NCBI GenBank assembly: GCA_014380615.1
Contig: JACMJM010000013.1
Location: 124,001-188,000 of the forward strand
Direction of reading: 5' to 3'
Length of the DNA stretch: 64,000 nucleotides
Source: Sphingobacteriaceae bacterium
GTDB taxonomy: Bacteria; Bacteroidota; Bacteroidia; Sphingobacteriales; Sphingobacteriaceae
Shown here: piece after piece, positions 29,911 through 37,320 of the stretch
How positions within the stretch are numbered: position 1 is the stretch's first letter
Layout: each line of letters opens with the position of its first letter
Made by a program: the position numbers and the translations under genes
Notes under the pieces: generated by a model
The model's database searches: none
Seen by the model: the letters and a program-made list of their open reading frames with translations, nothing else
Told to the model about the DNA's origin: nothing

Positions 29911-30216
29911 TTATTTTAATAAATCGTTAAGGAGCTTTCTGGCGAGTATCCAGTTAGTTCTGTTAATACAGTATTTTACGGTAGGAGGGGTAATGTTTCC
30001 CTGAATAAGGCCCGCGTCTTTCAATTCGTTTAAGTGTTGCGAAAGAGTGGATTTAGCGATAGGCAATTCTTCGGCCATATCACCATGATAACAACAGGCC
30101 CTGGAATCGAGCAATTGCAGTATGGCGATACGAACCGGATGTCCCATGGCTTTGGTAAATCTGGCGGTCTGTTCCTGCTCTTTTGAAAAATAGTCTGATT
30201 GTTTTAACCTCGGCAT
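29911..30216 (-). CDS. ArsR/SmtB-type winged-helix regulator
   Basis: A 101-residue repressor. The winged helix is clear: FTKAMGHPVRIAILQLL, the recognition helix IAKSTLSQHLNELKDAGLI, and the wing GNITPPTVKYCIN. Cys41-Cys42 and a following His (ACCYHGD) sit at the end of the helix before the HTH, roughly where ArsR-type proteins place their thiol sensor (ELCVCDL in classical ArsR), but the classic motif is absent. It may sense arsenite, another thiophilic metal or sulfur species. ATG 30216 was chosen over the in-frame TTG at 30222. It precedes the CPKC protein and rhodanese genes on the same strand. Confidence 0.9.
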   Translation of the reverse strand: MPRLKQSDYFSKEQEQTARFTKAMGHPVRIAILQLLDSRACCYHGDMAEELPIAKSTLSQHLNELKDAGLIQGNITPPTVKYCINRTNWILARKLLNDLLK

Positions 30217-30295
30217 CCTCAACTCTAACGGGTTAGTGAATATACGAAAAATGGTTAGAATTAGCGCATCGGGTTTTGCGGGTTAAAAACACTAT

Positions 30296-30333
30296 TCACA
30301 AAAAGAGGCCAGATCTTCCGATCTAGCCTCTTT
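30296..30333 (-). terminator. Terminator of the OmpA-like gene
   Basis: AAAGAGGC and AGATC pair with GATCT and GCCTCTTT (30302-30333) around a TTCC loop with one C-A mismatch. On the minus strand the stem runs into TTTTTGTG. It lies 25 bp past the OmpA-like stop codon. Confidence 0.75.
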
Positions 30334-30357
30334 CCATTGCATTTATCTGATGTTTTT

Positions 30358-32295
30358 TTACTTTCCTGGAACAATATCAATAATCACCGTTCTGTTATAA
30401 AAACGCTCTTCTGGAAGATTGTTTTCAAACGGAGTACGGCTCGAATCTTCTCCAAAACCAAAGGTTTCAAACGTTACGTTGTTTTTGCCTGCCCGTGTCA
30501 GGGCTGCCTGGATAATTTTTTGAGTTTCTGTTGCTCTGTTGTGAGATAGTTTGTGATTGTATTCTTCTTCTCCGATGATATCTGTATGGCCGTGTACAAT
30601 TACAGTCGAGCCAGATGAGATTAGAGGCGAAACTACTTCAGTTAAGAATTTATCATAAGAAGCTACAGAGTTTGATTTATTAAAATCGAAGAGTATACTA
30701 TAACGATACCCCTTTTCTGTAGTTTCATCCTGGCGTACAAGTGCTACGGTGGCTTCCTTTCTTACAGGTAAACCGGTTTTGGATTCACCAAGCATTACTA
30801 CTTTGTAATTTCCGGATTTACTGTTACCTAAAATGGAAGTACCTGTCATACTTTCCTGATCGCGGGTAAATGGCCCGTAATGCTTAACAGATCCGTTTTC
30901 GTCGGTCAAATCTAATGTCCACGATTTAAGAACGGTTTTTGCGCCGTCAACATTAAAAATAACATGACTGTCAAGCGGGTCAACCTGCGTGGCGATAATT
31001 TGTACCGGTTTCATCATTCCGCCGCCAACTTCCATTAACAATTCGGGTGATGCGCTGCTGATATCCACTCTTCTGTCTCCTTCACGCAATAAAACCAGTT
31101 CTTTTGTTCCGCCGGGCTGTTCTGAGGGGATAAGTGGTTTTGTACGCCCGTCAGTAGAAATTCTTGATGCGTTTATCCCGAATGCGGATACCAGGTATTG
31201 CTTGATGGTTTCCGCAAAAATCTTACCTTCTTTAGGTCCGTTTGCCGATGCACCACTTAGTGAGATAACAGAATTTGAATTGGCTCTCATTCTGTCTCCT
31301 AAGATATTAAGGATGTTATGATAAACATTTAACTGTCTCGCCGAACGGCCCGTCATATTCGGAGTTTGTTCGTTTTGTAACGACACTTCTTTAAATGCTG
31401 ATGCCTGGTTATTGTTAAGCAACACATACCTGGCTGGAATTTCAGTAGAACCTTCGTTGAAAAATACAGAACTGCGTAGTGGTAATGTTTCGCTTACCAA
31501 ACGTTTTACCGGAACTGTTTTTGGCGCCCTAACAGCAAATGTAACCTCACGCACCGGGATCGCGGCAATAGGAGATTCAGTTTCTTTAGCCTTTCCAGCT
31601 CTGCCGAATTTAAGAGCTATACCCGCTCTTAACGTTGATACCGACCAGCTCTCTATTTTACGTGCGTCCTGGCCAAAGTATGGATGGTACGAAATGAAAG
31701 GTGAGAGAGATGCTTTTGTCTTACTGTTTACCGAAGAAATAGGTAAATCATATCCCATCCCAATCTGACCGGAAAATAAGGTAGTATTGGTTTGGCTAAA
31801 ATCCTCATTTGTATCAGCTTGCTTCAATTGAGTATACATGAATTCTTTTTGCATTCCGAAAGCCACACGAGGTCCCGCAAAGAAGTAAAGATTAGTAGAA
31901 GGTACACTTAAACGTAAGCTGGGTTCTATGGTTATATAATCCAGATTGGTTTTTAAGGTGGCAGGGCAATCGCATGGAGCCATAACGCTGTCAAACTTTC
32001 CGCCGCGGCCATCATAACCAACGTTTAACATAAAGCCCAAAATAGTAGCCGGGCGATATTCCATTAAAAGCGAACCGTATGGACGGATACCTTTTCCTTT
32101 ATGGAAGGCGGTTGGAACAATCAGCGAGTTATTTAAACGCTGGGTAGTACCGCTGTAAAAGTTGAAATTTGCCGCTCCAGATACACCAAACCACCAGTTT
32201 GGCTGCGTTGTTTGTGCCTGTGTAATACTTTGGCTCGTAATTATCATCAGAGAACAGATGATAAGGGATTTTAGATGGTTATTTATGGGTAACAT
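30358..32295 (-). CDS. Outer membrane protein with C-terminal OmpA peptidoglycan-binding domain
   Basis: A 645-residue protein with a signal peptide (LIICSLMIITSQSITQAQ). The N-terminal ~220 residues look like an outer-membrane barrel (WWFGVSGAANFNFYSGT, GPRVAFGMQKEF, ISYHPYFGQDARK). A central region resembles Ig-like and linker parts. The C-terminal OmpA domain (~530-645) has FDFNKSNSV, VIVHGHTDIIGEEEYN, LSHNRATETQKII and the final R-Y-NRTVIIDI block, with the Asp and Arg residues that bind diaminopimelate. It likely anchors the outer membrane to peptidoglycan. It is transcribed downstream of the ice-binding gene but separated by a hairpin. Confidence 0.85.
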   Translation of the reverse strand: MLPINNHLKSLIICSLMIITSQSITQAQTTQPNWWFGVSGAANFNFYSGTTQRLNNSLIVPTAFHKGKGIRPYGSLLMEYRPATILGFMLNVGYDGRGGKFDSVMAPCDCPATLKTNLDYITIEPSLRLSVPSTNLYFFAGPRVAFGMQKEFMYTQLKQADTNEDFSQTNTTLFSGQIGMGYDLPISSVNSKTKASLSPFISYHPYFGQDARKIESWSVSTLRAGIALKFGRAGKAKETESPIAAIPVREVTFAVRAPKTVPVKRLVSETLPLRSSVFFNEGSTEIPARYVLLNNNQASAFKEVSLQNEQTPNMTGRSARQLNVYHNILNILGDRMRANSNSVISLSGASANGPKEGKIFAETIKQYLVSAFGINASRISTDGRTKPLIPSEQPGGTKELVLLREGDRRVDISSASPELLMEVGGGMMKPVQIIATQVDPLDSHVIFNVDGAKTVLKSWTLDLTDENGSVKHYGPFTRDQESMTGTSILGNSKSGNYKVVMLGESKTGLPVRKEATVALVRQDETTEKGYRYSILFDFNKSNSVASYDKFLTEVVSPLISSGSTVIVHGHTDIIGEEEYNHKLSHNRATETQKIIQAALTRAGKNNVTFETFGFGEDSSRTPFENNLPEERFYNRTVIIDIVPGK

Positions 32296-32336
32296 AATGA
32301 TATTTTTTTAGATTTTTTGATTGATAATTTTGTAAT

Positions 32337-32371
32337 AAATACCCGCCGTTTCGGGCGGGTATTTATTTTTT
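32337..32371. terminator. Hairpin after the ice-binding protein gene
   Basis: AAATACCCGCC (32337-32347) pairs perfectly with GGCGGGTATTT (32354-32364). The plus-strand side continues ATTTTTT and the minus-strand side TATTACAAAATT. It lies just past the stop of the ice-binding gene (minus strand) and should end that transcript before the OmpA-like gene. Confidence 0.7.
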
Positions 32372-33977
32372 AAGGTTGAATTATTGTTGTTCCTATTAAG
32401 GTAACGGCTGTTTGAGCCAGCAACTTGCCGGTAACTATGGTGCCGTTGTTGGCCGAAATCAGGGTTTTACTCATGATAATTCCGCTAAAGTTTGAGTTGG
32501 TTCCCAGAGTAGCTTGCCCGGCAACTACCCACATAATGTTTTTAGCTTGCGCACCACCCTGAAGGATAACTTTTGCACTGTTGCTTACTGTAAGGTCTTG
32601 CGCTATCTGGAAAACCCAGGTATCATTTACTCCGCCGGTAAGGGTTACGGTTGTATTTGGGTCTATCAGTACCCCGGTACTCCATTTGTATAAGCCCGGA
32701 GCCAGGTTTAATCCCGAGATATTTCCCGCACCTGTCCCTATAATCGGGGCCGGTGTAACCAATCCGTTAGCGGTAGTATAGGCTGTTTCCATATTCGATA
32801 CCGCGGTAGTCATGTTTGACGGGGTTGGAGCCGCATAATTCGAAGCGTATATTCTGCCCGTTACAATAGGTGAGCGTGAGAACTCTCCGCTGGCATCCAT
32901 AATTAAGCCGAAGCCTGTTATGGCGGTTGCCGCAGCCGGACTTACACCTATATCACCGTTTATTAGCGTAATTCCTGTGGTAGATATTCCTGCCTTAGTT
33001 AGAACAGTGAAGTTCATTGCTCCTCCTAATGCCGGAAGTGTTGGGCCTACTCCTGTGCCTGCTATCGGGCCTCCGGATGCGAAATTCGCTGTAATGTTTT
33101 TGTTGGCGTTTACCGTTAACGTAAGAGGATTGGTTGATCCTGTAGCGTCTCCGCTCCAGCCTGTAAAGGTATACCCGCTATTCGGAATAGCCCTTATAGT
33201 GGCCGATGATCCTGACGCATACACACCCGATCCGGTGGTTGTTCCGCCGGCCAATGGATTTGATGTTACAGTAACTGTGAACGTAGCAACCTGACTGAAG
33301 TTTGCCACCAGTTCCACATTTCCGTTCATATTAAACTGATAGCTGGCATCAGATGACAGAGGTACAGTTGGCGCGCCAACTTTTGTCCAGTTAACGAATG
33401 TATAACCGGCATTGGGGGCCGCGGTAACTGTAACCGCCGATCCTTGCGCAAAGTCTCCGGCTCCGGTTGTCGAACCGCCCGCTATTGGGCTTGATGTTAT
33501 AGTGATTCTCGGAATTGTTTTAAAACTCCAAACATAATCGGCAGCCATTGGCGAACGCAAAGTATCTTTTGCGCCTGTAGTAACTCTTCCGGTATAAGTT
33601 TCGAAAGGTTGCAGATCGCTGCTGGGATCAAAAGTAAACGACTTGCCATCAGCCGAGGGGCCCACTATACCAGTAATAGCTGTAGTGCCCAGCTTTAGTA
33701 GAACGGTTGTAGTGTTAACTGTCGAGCCCTTCATATCTGTATTGAAGGTTAAACCGATCGTCTTGCCCACTGCTACATCTACCGCTCCGTTTATCGGATC
33801 TGAAGTAACTACCGGGCAAACACCGGCGATTTCACCTTCAAAATCATCTTTTTTACATCCTGCCAGAAATAAAGCAAGAGTTACCAGAGATAGTAATAGA
33901 ATGGCGTATAATTTCGAATAGCCCCGGCTTTGATGCGCAGCAGTACTATTCCGTGAAAGGAAAATGTTTGTTGTCAT
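32370..33977 (-). CDS. Ice-binding (DUF3494) family lipoprotein with Ig-like and InlB-type repeats
   Basis: A 535-residue lipoprotein with lipobox LALFLAGCKK. An Ig-like Big_5 domain follows the Cys (VTSDPINGAVDVAVGKTIGL). Two divergent InlB B-type repeats have the shared core GYTFVNWT / GYTFTGWSGDATG. The C-terminal ~210 residues are the DUF3494 ice-binding beta-solenoid (FTVLTKAGISTTG, INGDIGVSPA, WVFQIAQDLTVSNSAKVIL, MWVVAGQATLGTNS). Such proteins bind ice or act as surface adhesins. ATG 33977 was preferred over a TTG at 34010. The membrane anchor suggests an adhesin role rather than a free antifreeze. Confidence 0.88.
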   Translation of the reverse strand: MTTNIFLSRNSTAAHQSRGYSKLYAILLLSLVTLALFLAGCKKDDFEGEIAGVCPVVTSDPINGAVDVAVGKTIGLTFNTDMKGSTVNTTTVLLKLGTTAITGIVGPSADGKSFTFDPSSDLQPFETYTGRVTTGAKDTLRSPMAADYVWSFKTIPRITITSSPIAGGSTTGAGDFAQGSAVTVTAAPNAGYTFVNWTKVGAPTVPLSSDASYQFNMNGNVELVANFSQVATFTVTVTSNPLAGGTTTGSGVYASGSSATIRAIPNSGYTFTGWSGDATGSTNPLTLTVNANKNITANFASGGPIAGTGVGPTLPALGGAMNFTVLTKAGISTTGITLINGDIGVSPAAATAITGFGLIMDASGEFSRSPIVTGRIYASNYAAPTPSNMTTAVSNMETAYTTANGLVTPAPIIGTGAGNISGLNLAPGLYKWSTGVLIDPNTTVTLTGGVNDTWVFQIAQDLTVSNSAKVILQGGAQAKNIMWVVAGQATLGTNSNFSGIIMSKTLISANNGTIVTGKLLAQTAVTLIGTTIIQP

Positions 33978-34652
33978 GATTAATGATTTAAGTTTTTTTA
34001 ATTTTTTCAATTTTCTTGCGAGAGGAATTTAGATTACACCTGTTCTTATAAATTTTTACAGGTACTGATATGTTATGATTCTGGCTTGCTGGGCCACTCA
34101 CTAAGTTTATTGAGAATGATGCTCTATAACAGGGTGAGATAATTGGGTTTGTGATACAGAGATAAATATTTTTGTAACTCTGTTAAAGTGGTAAGTAATC
34201 CGCGCTTTTCCAGTTCGGGCTTTAGTGCCATCATGCAATAAAGACTTTTTAATTGTTCTATACTGTCTTACATGCAAAGCAAGTGCCCCGAGTTTTCAAT
34301 ACCTTCTTTTTTGGGGATTAAGAATAGAATAAATGTGGTTTATACGCAATTATAGATAGTGCTTGGCTGTTTAATAGCTTGAAAATTTTTCTACGCAGCG
34401 TTAAAATAATTCTATATAAATTAAATTGCTCCATTAAATGTGGAGTCAGCGGACTAAATATGACCTTCTTTTAGGTCGATTTGTTTGTAAAGACATTTTT
34501 CATTTGTTACACTGCAACAATGCAAATCAGAAACTATTTTTCGACTCTTTATGAGTAGAGGATTAACACGGCAGGTGGGTGGATGTATCAGATGAAAAAC
34601 TTAAAAAAAATACCACCATTTAATTCCGTACCATTACATATAATCATAAAGT
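33978..34652. other. Intergenic region with possible gene remnant
   Basis: This 675-bp gap between divergent genes holds the promoters of the ice-binding gene and the rsb module, an ACCTGT/ACAGGT inverted repeat (34038-34063), a GACCT/AGGTC hairpin (34462-34477), and a coding-like minus-strand stretch at 34124-34339, listed separately. No RNA gene was recognised. Confidence 0.5.
34124..34339 (-). pseudogene. Possible small gene remnant
   Basis: On the minus strand one frame reads as protein-like sequence for 71 codons except for one TAA at 34268-34270. The first part reads LFLIPKKEGIENSGHLLCM and the second part IEQLKSLYCMMALKPELEKR, continuing to a TAG at 34124-34126. A single C-to-T change (CAA to TAA) would join them. 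Without repair, an ATG at 34234 gives a 36-residue product. No ATG exists for the full stretch and I do not recognise the protein. This is a weak call based on amino-acid composition alone. Confidence 0.3.
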
Positions 34653-35519
34653 ATGGAATACAATATCCCTAAACTCTTACAGAAGAAGCGGAAGACAATA
34701 ATCGAATTATGGATTAAAAATCAGCTTTCTGAAGCGGGCCTAAGAGAAGAGCTTATCTCCAATGAAGAGATCAGGCAGCAATCTGAAGAGCTGGTCGATT
34801 CTTTTGTTTCAAACCTCACTAACGAAAATATTAACGATGTCTATTCAACTGATTTTGAAGGAGTAATTGAAATCCTTTCAGGGATTTCAATTACCAGAGC
34901 TCGGCAAGGTTTTACTCCCCGCGAAACCGGCGCCTTTATTTTTGGCTTAAAGGAGGCCTTATTGCAATTATTACAGCAAGAGATAAAAGACGATAAAGAA
35001 GTGCTTTACAACGCAACTCTTCAACTAAACCGTTTACTCGACAGCTTTAGTATTGTAACCTTCGAAACCTTTATTAAAGGGCGCGAAGAAGTTATTTTAC
35101 GTCAAACGGATGAGATAACAGAAATTTCCACACCTGTAATCAGGGTTTGGGATGGTATTCTTGCATTGCCGATTATCGGTACTTTAGACAGTGCCCGTAC
35201 CCAGGTAGTAATGGAAAACCTTTTGCAGGAAATTGTTGAAACCGGAAGCAGCATTGCTATTCTGGATATTTCGGGCGTTCCTGCGGTCGATTCACTGGTT
35301 GCTCAGCATCTGATAAAAACAGTAAGTGCTACACGTTTAATGGGTGCCGAATGTATTATCAGTGGAATCAGGCCCGAAATTGCACAAACTATTGTCCATC
35401 TGGGTATCGATCTGTCCAATATTATCACCAAGGCAACCCTTGCCAGTGCTTTAAAGTTTTCTTTTCAGTCGCTAAAATTGGAGGTAAAGAAAGTTCAGTC
35501 AGTTAAAGCGGTAGTATAA
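34653..35519 (+). CDS. rsbR: Stressosome sensor/co-antagonist with STAS domain
   Basis: A 288-residue cytoplasmic protein. The N-terminal ~150 residues are helical and match the RsbRD-type sensory domain (KTIIELWIKNQLSEAG, FTPRETGAFIFGLKEALLQ). The C-terminal STAS domain (~165-275) carries the RsbR phosphorylation positions: Ser214 in VPAVDSLVAQ (Thr171 in B. subtilis RsbRA) and Thr246 in GIRPEIAQTIV (Thr205). With RsbS it would build the stressosome scaffold that holds RsbT. Its stop overlaps the rsbS start (TAATG). The signal sensed by the N-terminal domain is unknown. Confidence 0.9.
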   Translation: MEYNIPKLLQKKRKTIIELWIKNQLSEAGLREELISNEEIRQQSEELVDSFVSNLTNENINDVYSTDFEGVIEILSGISITRARQGFTPRETGAFIFGLKEALLQLLQQEIKDDKEVLYNATLQLNRLLDSFSIVTFETFIKGREEVILRQTDEITEISTPVIRVWDGILALPIIGTLDSARTQVVMENLLQEIVETGSSIAILDISGVPAVDSLVAQHLIKTVSATRLMGAECIISGIRPEIAQTIVHLGIDLSNIITKATLASALKFSFQSLKLEVKKVQSVKAVV

Positions 35520-35923
35520 TGGAAAAGATTCCTATTCTTAAAATGGGGCCGTTTTTATTGGTCACCATTCAGGTTGATCTTTACGACCGCCTTGCGCTAT
35601 CCTTAGAAGCCGATCTGGTTCAAATGGTAAATAAAACTAATGCCAAGGGTGTTCTTATAGATATATCAGCAGTATCTATTGTCGACTCATTTATGGGCCG
35701 CATCTTTGGAAATATTGCCGGAATGTGTAAGATCCTCGACGCGGAAACTGTTGTTGTGGGTATGCAGCCAGCAGTAGCTATTACGCTCATAGAACTTGGC
35801 CTTCCTTTAACAGGCGTTCATACTGCGCTTGATGTAGAAAAAGGTATGAAACTTCTCACCGAGAAGGTGAATATTGATACAGATGGCGATGAGCCTGAAG
35901 ACGATGATAATAACCCTGTCTAA
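35519..35923 (+). CDS. rsbS: Stressosome scaffold STAS protein RsbS
   Basis: A stand-alone STAS domain of 134 residues (LMKMGPFLLVT-type opening, KGVLIDISAVSIVDSF, VVGMQPAVAITLIELGL). The expected phosphorylation site is Ser57 in the DSF turn, matching Ser59 of B. subtilis RsbS. The last ~15 residues are very acidic (DGDEPEDDDN), an unusual tail, and overlap the start of rsbT. In the unstressed state RsbS would sequester RsbT, and phosphorylation by RsbT releases it. Confidence 0.9.
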   Translation: MEKIPILKMGPFLLVTIQVDLYDRLALSLEADLVQMVNKTNAKGVLIDISAVSIVDSFMGRIFGNIAGMCKILDAETVVVGMQPAVAITLIELGLPLTGVHTALDVEKGMKLLTEKVNIDTDGDEPEDDDNNPV

Positions 35924-36317
35924 GGATATTATGCGCATTTTCAACGACCAGGATGTGGTTCCGTTTCGCAATCGTGTGAAAGAATGTGCTGTGCGAATAA
36001 AAATGGGTCTTGTTAATCAAACTAAACTTATTACCGCAGCGAGCGAACTGGGAAGAAACATGCTTAAATATGGCAAAGGGGGCGAAACACTTATCGAAAT
36101 AGTTACCCGTGGCCGTGATAACGGTGTTCGGCTTACCTTTAAAGATAATGGTCCCGGCATTGCCGATATCAGCTTGGCCATGAAAGACGGATATTCTACA
36201 GGAAGGAGTCTGGGTTTGGGTTTGCCCGGAGCCCGGAGACTGGTAAATGAATTCGACATTAAAAGTGAGCCGGGAAAAGGAACTACAATTGTTGTTATAA
36301 AGTGGGCCAATGGATAA
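35904..36317 (+). CDS. rsbT: Stressosome switch serine/threonine kinase RsbT
   Basis: A 137-residue GHKL-type ATPase/kinase. All ATP-binding boxes are intact: N-box in ELGRNMLKYG, G1 box in DNGPGI, and G2 region in RSLGLGLPGARRL. It should phosphorylate RsbR and RsbS. ATGs at 35874, 35889, 35904 and 35931 are in frame; I prefer 35904, which gives a leader like that of B. subtilis RsbT, while 35931 (8 bp after the rsbS stop) is also reasonable. It overlaps rsbS upstream and the phosphatase gene downstream, so translation is coupled. Confidence 0.9.
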   Translation: MIITLSKDIMRIFNDQDVVPFRNRVKECAVRIKMGLVNQTKLITAASELGRNMLKYGKGGETLIEIVTRGRDNGVRLTFKDNGPGIADISLAMKDGYSTGRSLGLGLPGARRLVNEFDIKSEPGKGTTIVVIKWANG

Positions 36318-37320
36318 TGCAACACACACAAGCTATTGTGCGGAAGATCGAAGTTATTTTTCTTTATTAAAAAAAGATATAAACAAGAAAGCTGCCGAAG
36401 CGGGTTTCACATCAAAAAAATTAGGCGAATTAGACATCATTGTTGCCGAAATGACCTCTAATTTAATTAAGCACGCCGAAAAAGGTGAGCTGTTGATGTG
36501 TATATCCGGGGAGAAAGATTGCGAATATTTAGAGTTGATTTGTATTGATAGCGGCCCCGGAATTTCAGATCCGGAACGAATGAAAGTGGATGGTGTTTCC
36601 ACAACCAGTACATCCGGAAACGGACTCGGAAGCATCAAACGTCTTTCAGATTATTTTGAAATTTACAGCATATTGGGCTGGGGCACCATCCTTCTGTGCC
36701 GTATTTACAAAAATCCCGATCAGCAGCTTAAATCGAAGAAAATTTTAATCAGATCGCTTGTAGTTGCTAAGCCCGGCGAAACCCTGAGCGGTGATGGCGG
36801 AATGTTTTCCCAAAATTCAGAATATTTCAAACTTTTAGTAGCCGATGGTTTAGGGCATGGCCCCGAAGCGCATAATGTTATAGTAGAAGCTCGTAAAGCA
36901 TTTAGCTTGTGTATGGAGAACGACCCGGTAGAAATAATCAGGTTTTTACATCAGGCTATCAAAAAAACCAGGGGCGCAGTAGGTACCGTTGTAGTATACG
37001 ATTTTAAACGAAAAGTTTGGAAAATTGCCGGTGTGGGTAATATAGCAACCGGTATGATGAATTATCAAAGCGTACGCAATTTAATGTCGTACAATGGAAT
37101 CATCGGCCACAATATTCCTAATAATATGTCGAGTCAGGAAATGTCTTCTGATGATTTCCATCAGATAATATTATGCTCTGACGGTTTAAAATCAAGATGG
37201 GATACCAGTAAATACCCCGGTATCTATAAGTACGACCTTTCATTTCTGGCGGCTGCCTTATATAAAGATTATGCCAGAAAAACAGATGATATGTCTGTAG
37301 TAATTTGCAATGTTCATTAA
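36310..37320 (+). CDS. RsbT-like ATPase fused to RsbX/SpoIIE-type PP2C phosphatase
   Basis: A 336-residue two-domain protein. The N-terminal domain (~1-135) is a second intact GHKL ATPase (EMTSNLIKHAEKG, DSGPGISD, TSGNGLGSIKRL). The C-terminal domain (~150-336) is a PP2C-type phosphatase like RsbX, with metal-binding Asp residues in VADGLGHGPEAH, LCSDGLKS and TDDMSVV. RsbX dephosphorylates RsbR and RsbS to reset the stressosome. The start overlaps the end of rsbT by 8 bp. The extra ATPase domain could be a second switch kinase. Confidence 0.88.
   Translation: MDNATHTSYCAEDRSYFSLLKKDINKKAAEAGFTSKKLGELDIIVAEMTSNLIKHAEKGELLMCISGEKDCEYLELICIDSGPGISDPERMKVDGVSTTSTSGNGLGSIKRLSDYFEIYSILGWGTILLCRIYKNPDQQLKSKKILIRSLVVAKPGETLSGDGGMFSQNSEYFKLLVADGLGHGPEAHNVIVEARKAFSLCMENDPVEIIRFLHQAIKKTRGAVGTVVVYDFKRKVWKIAGVGNIATGMMNYQSVRNLMSYNGIIGHNIPNNMSSQEMSSDDFHQIILCSDGLKSRWDTSKYPGIYKYDLSFLAAALYKDYARKTDDMSVVICNVH

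Noticed and set aside
34462-34477. GACCT/AGGTC hairpin upstream of rsbR as terminator or riboswitch
   Set aside because: Only 5 bp of stem, no T-run in the right place and no recognisable riboswitch core.
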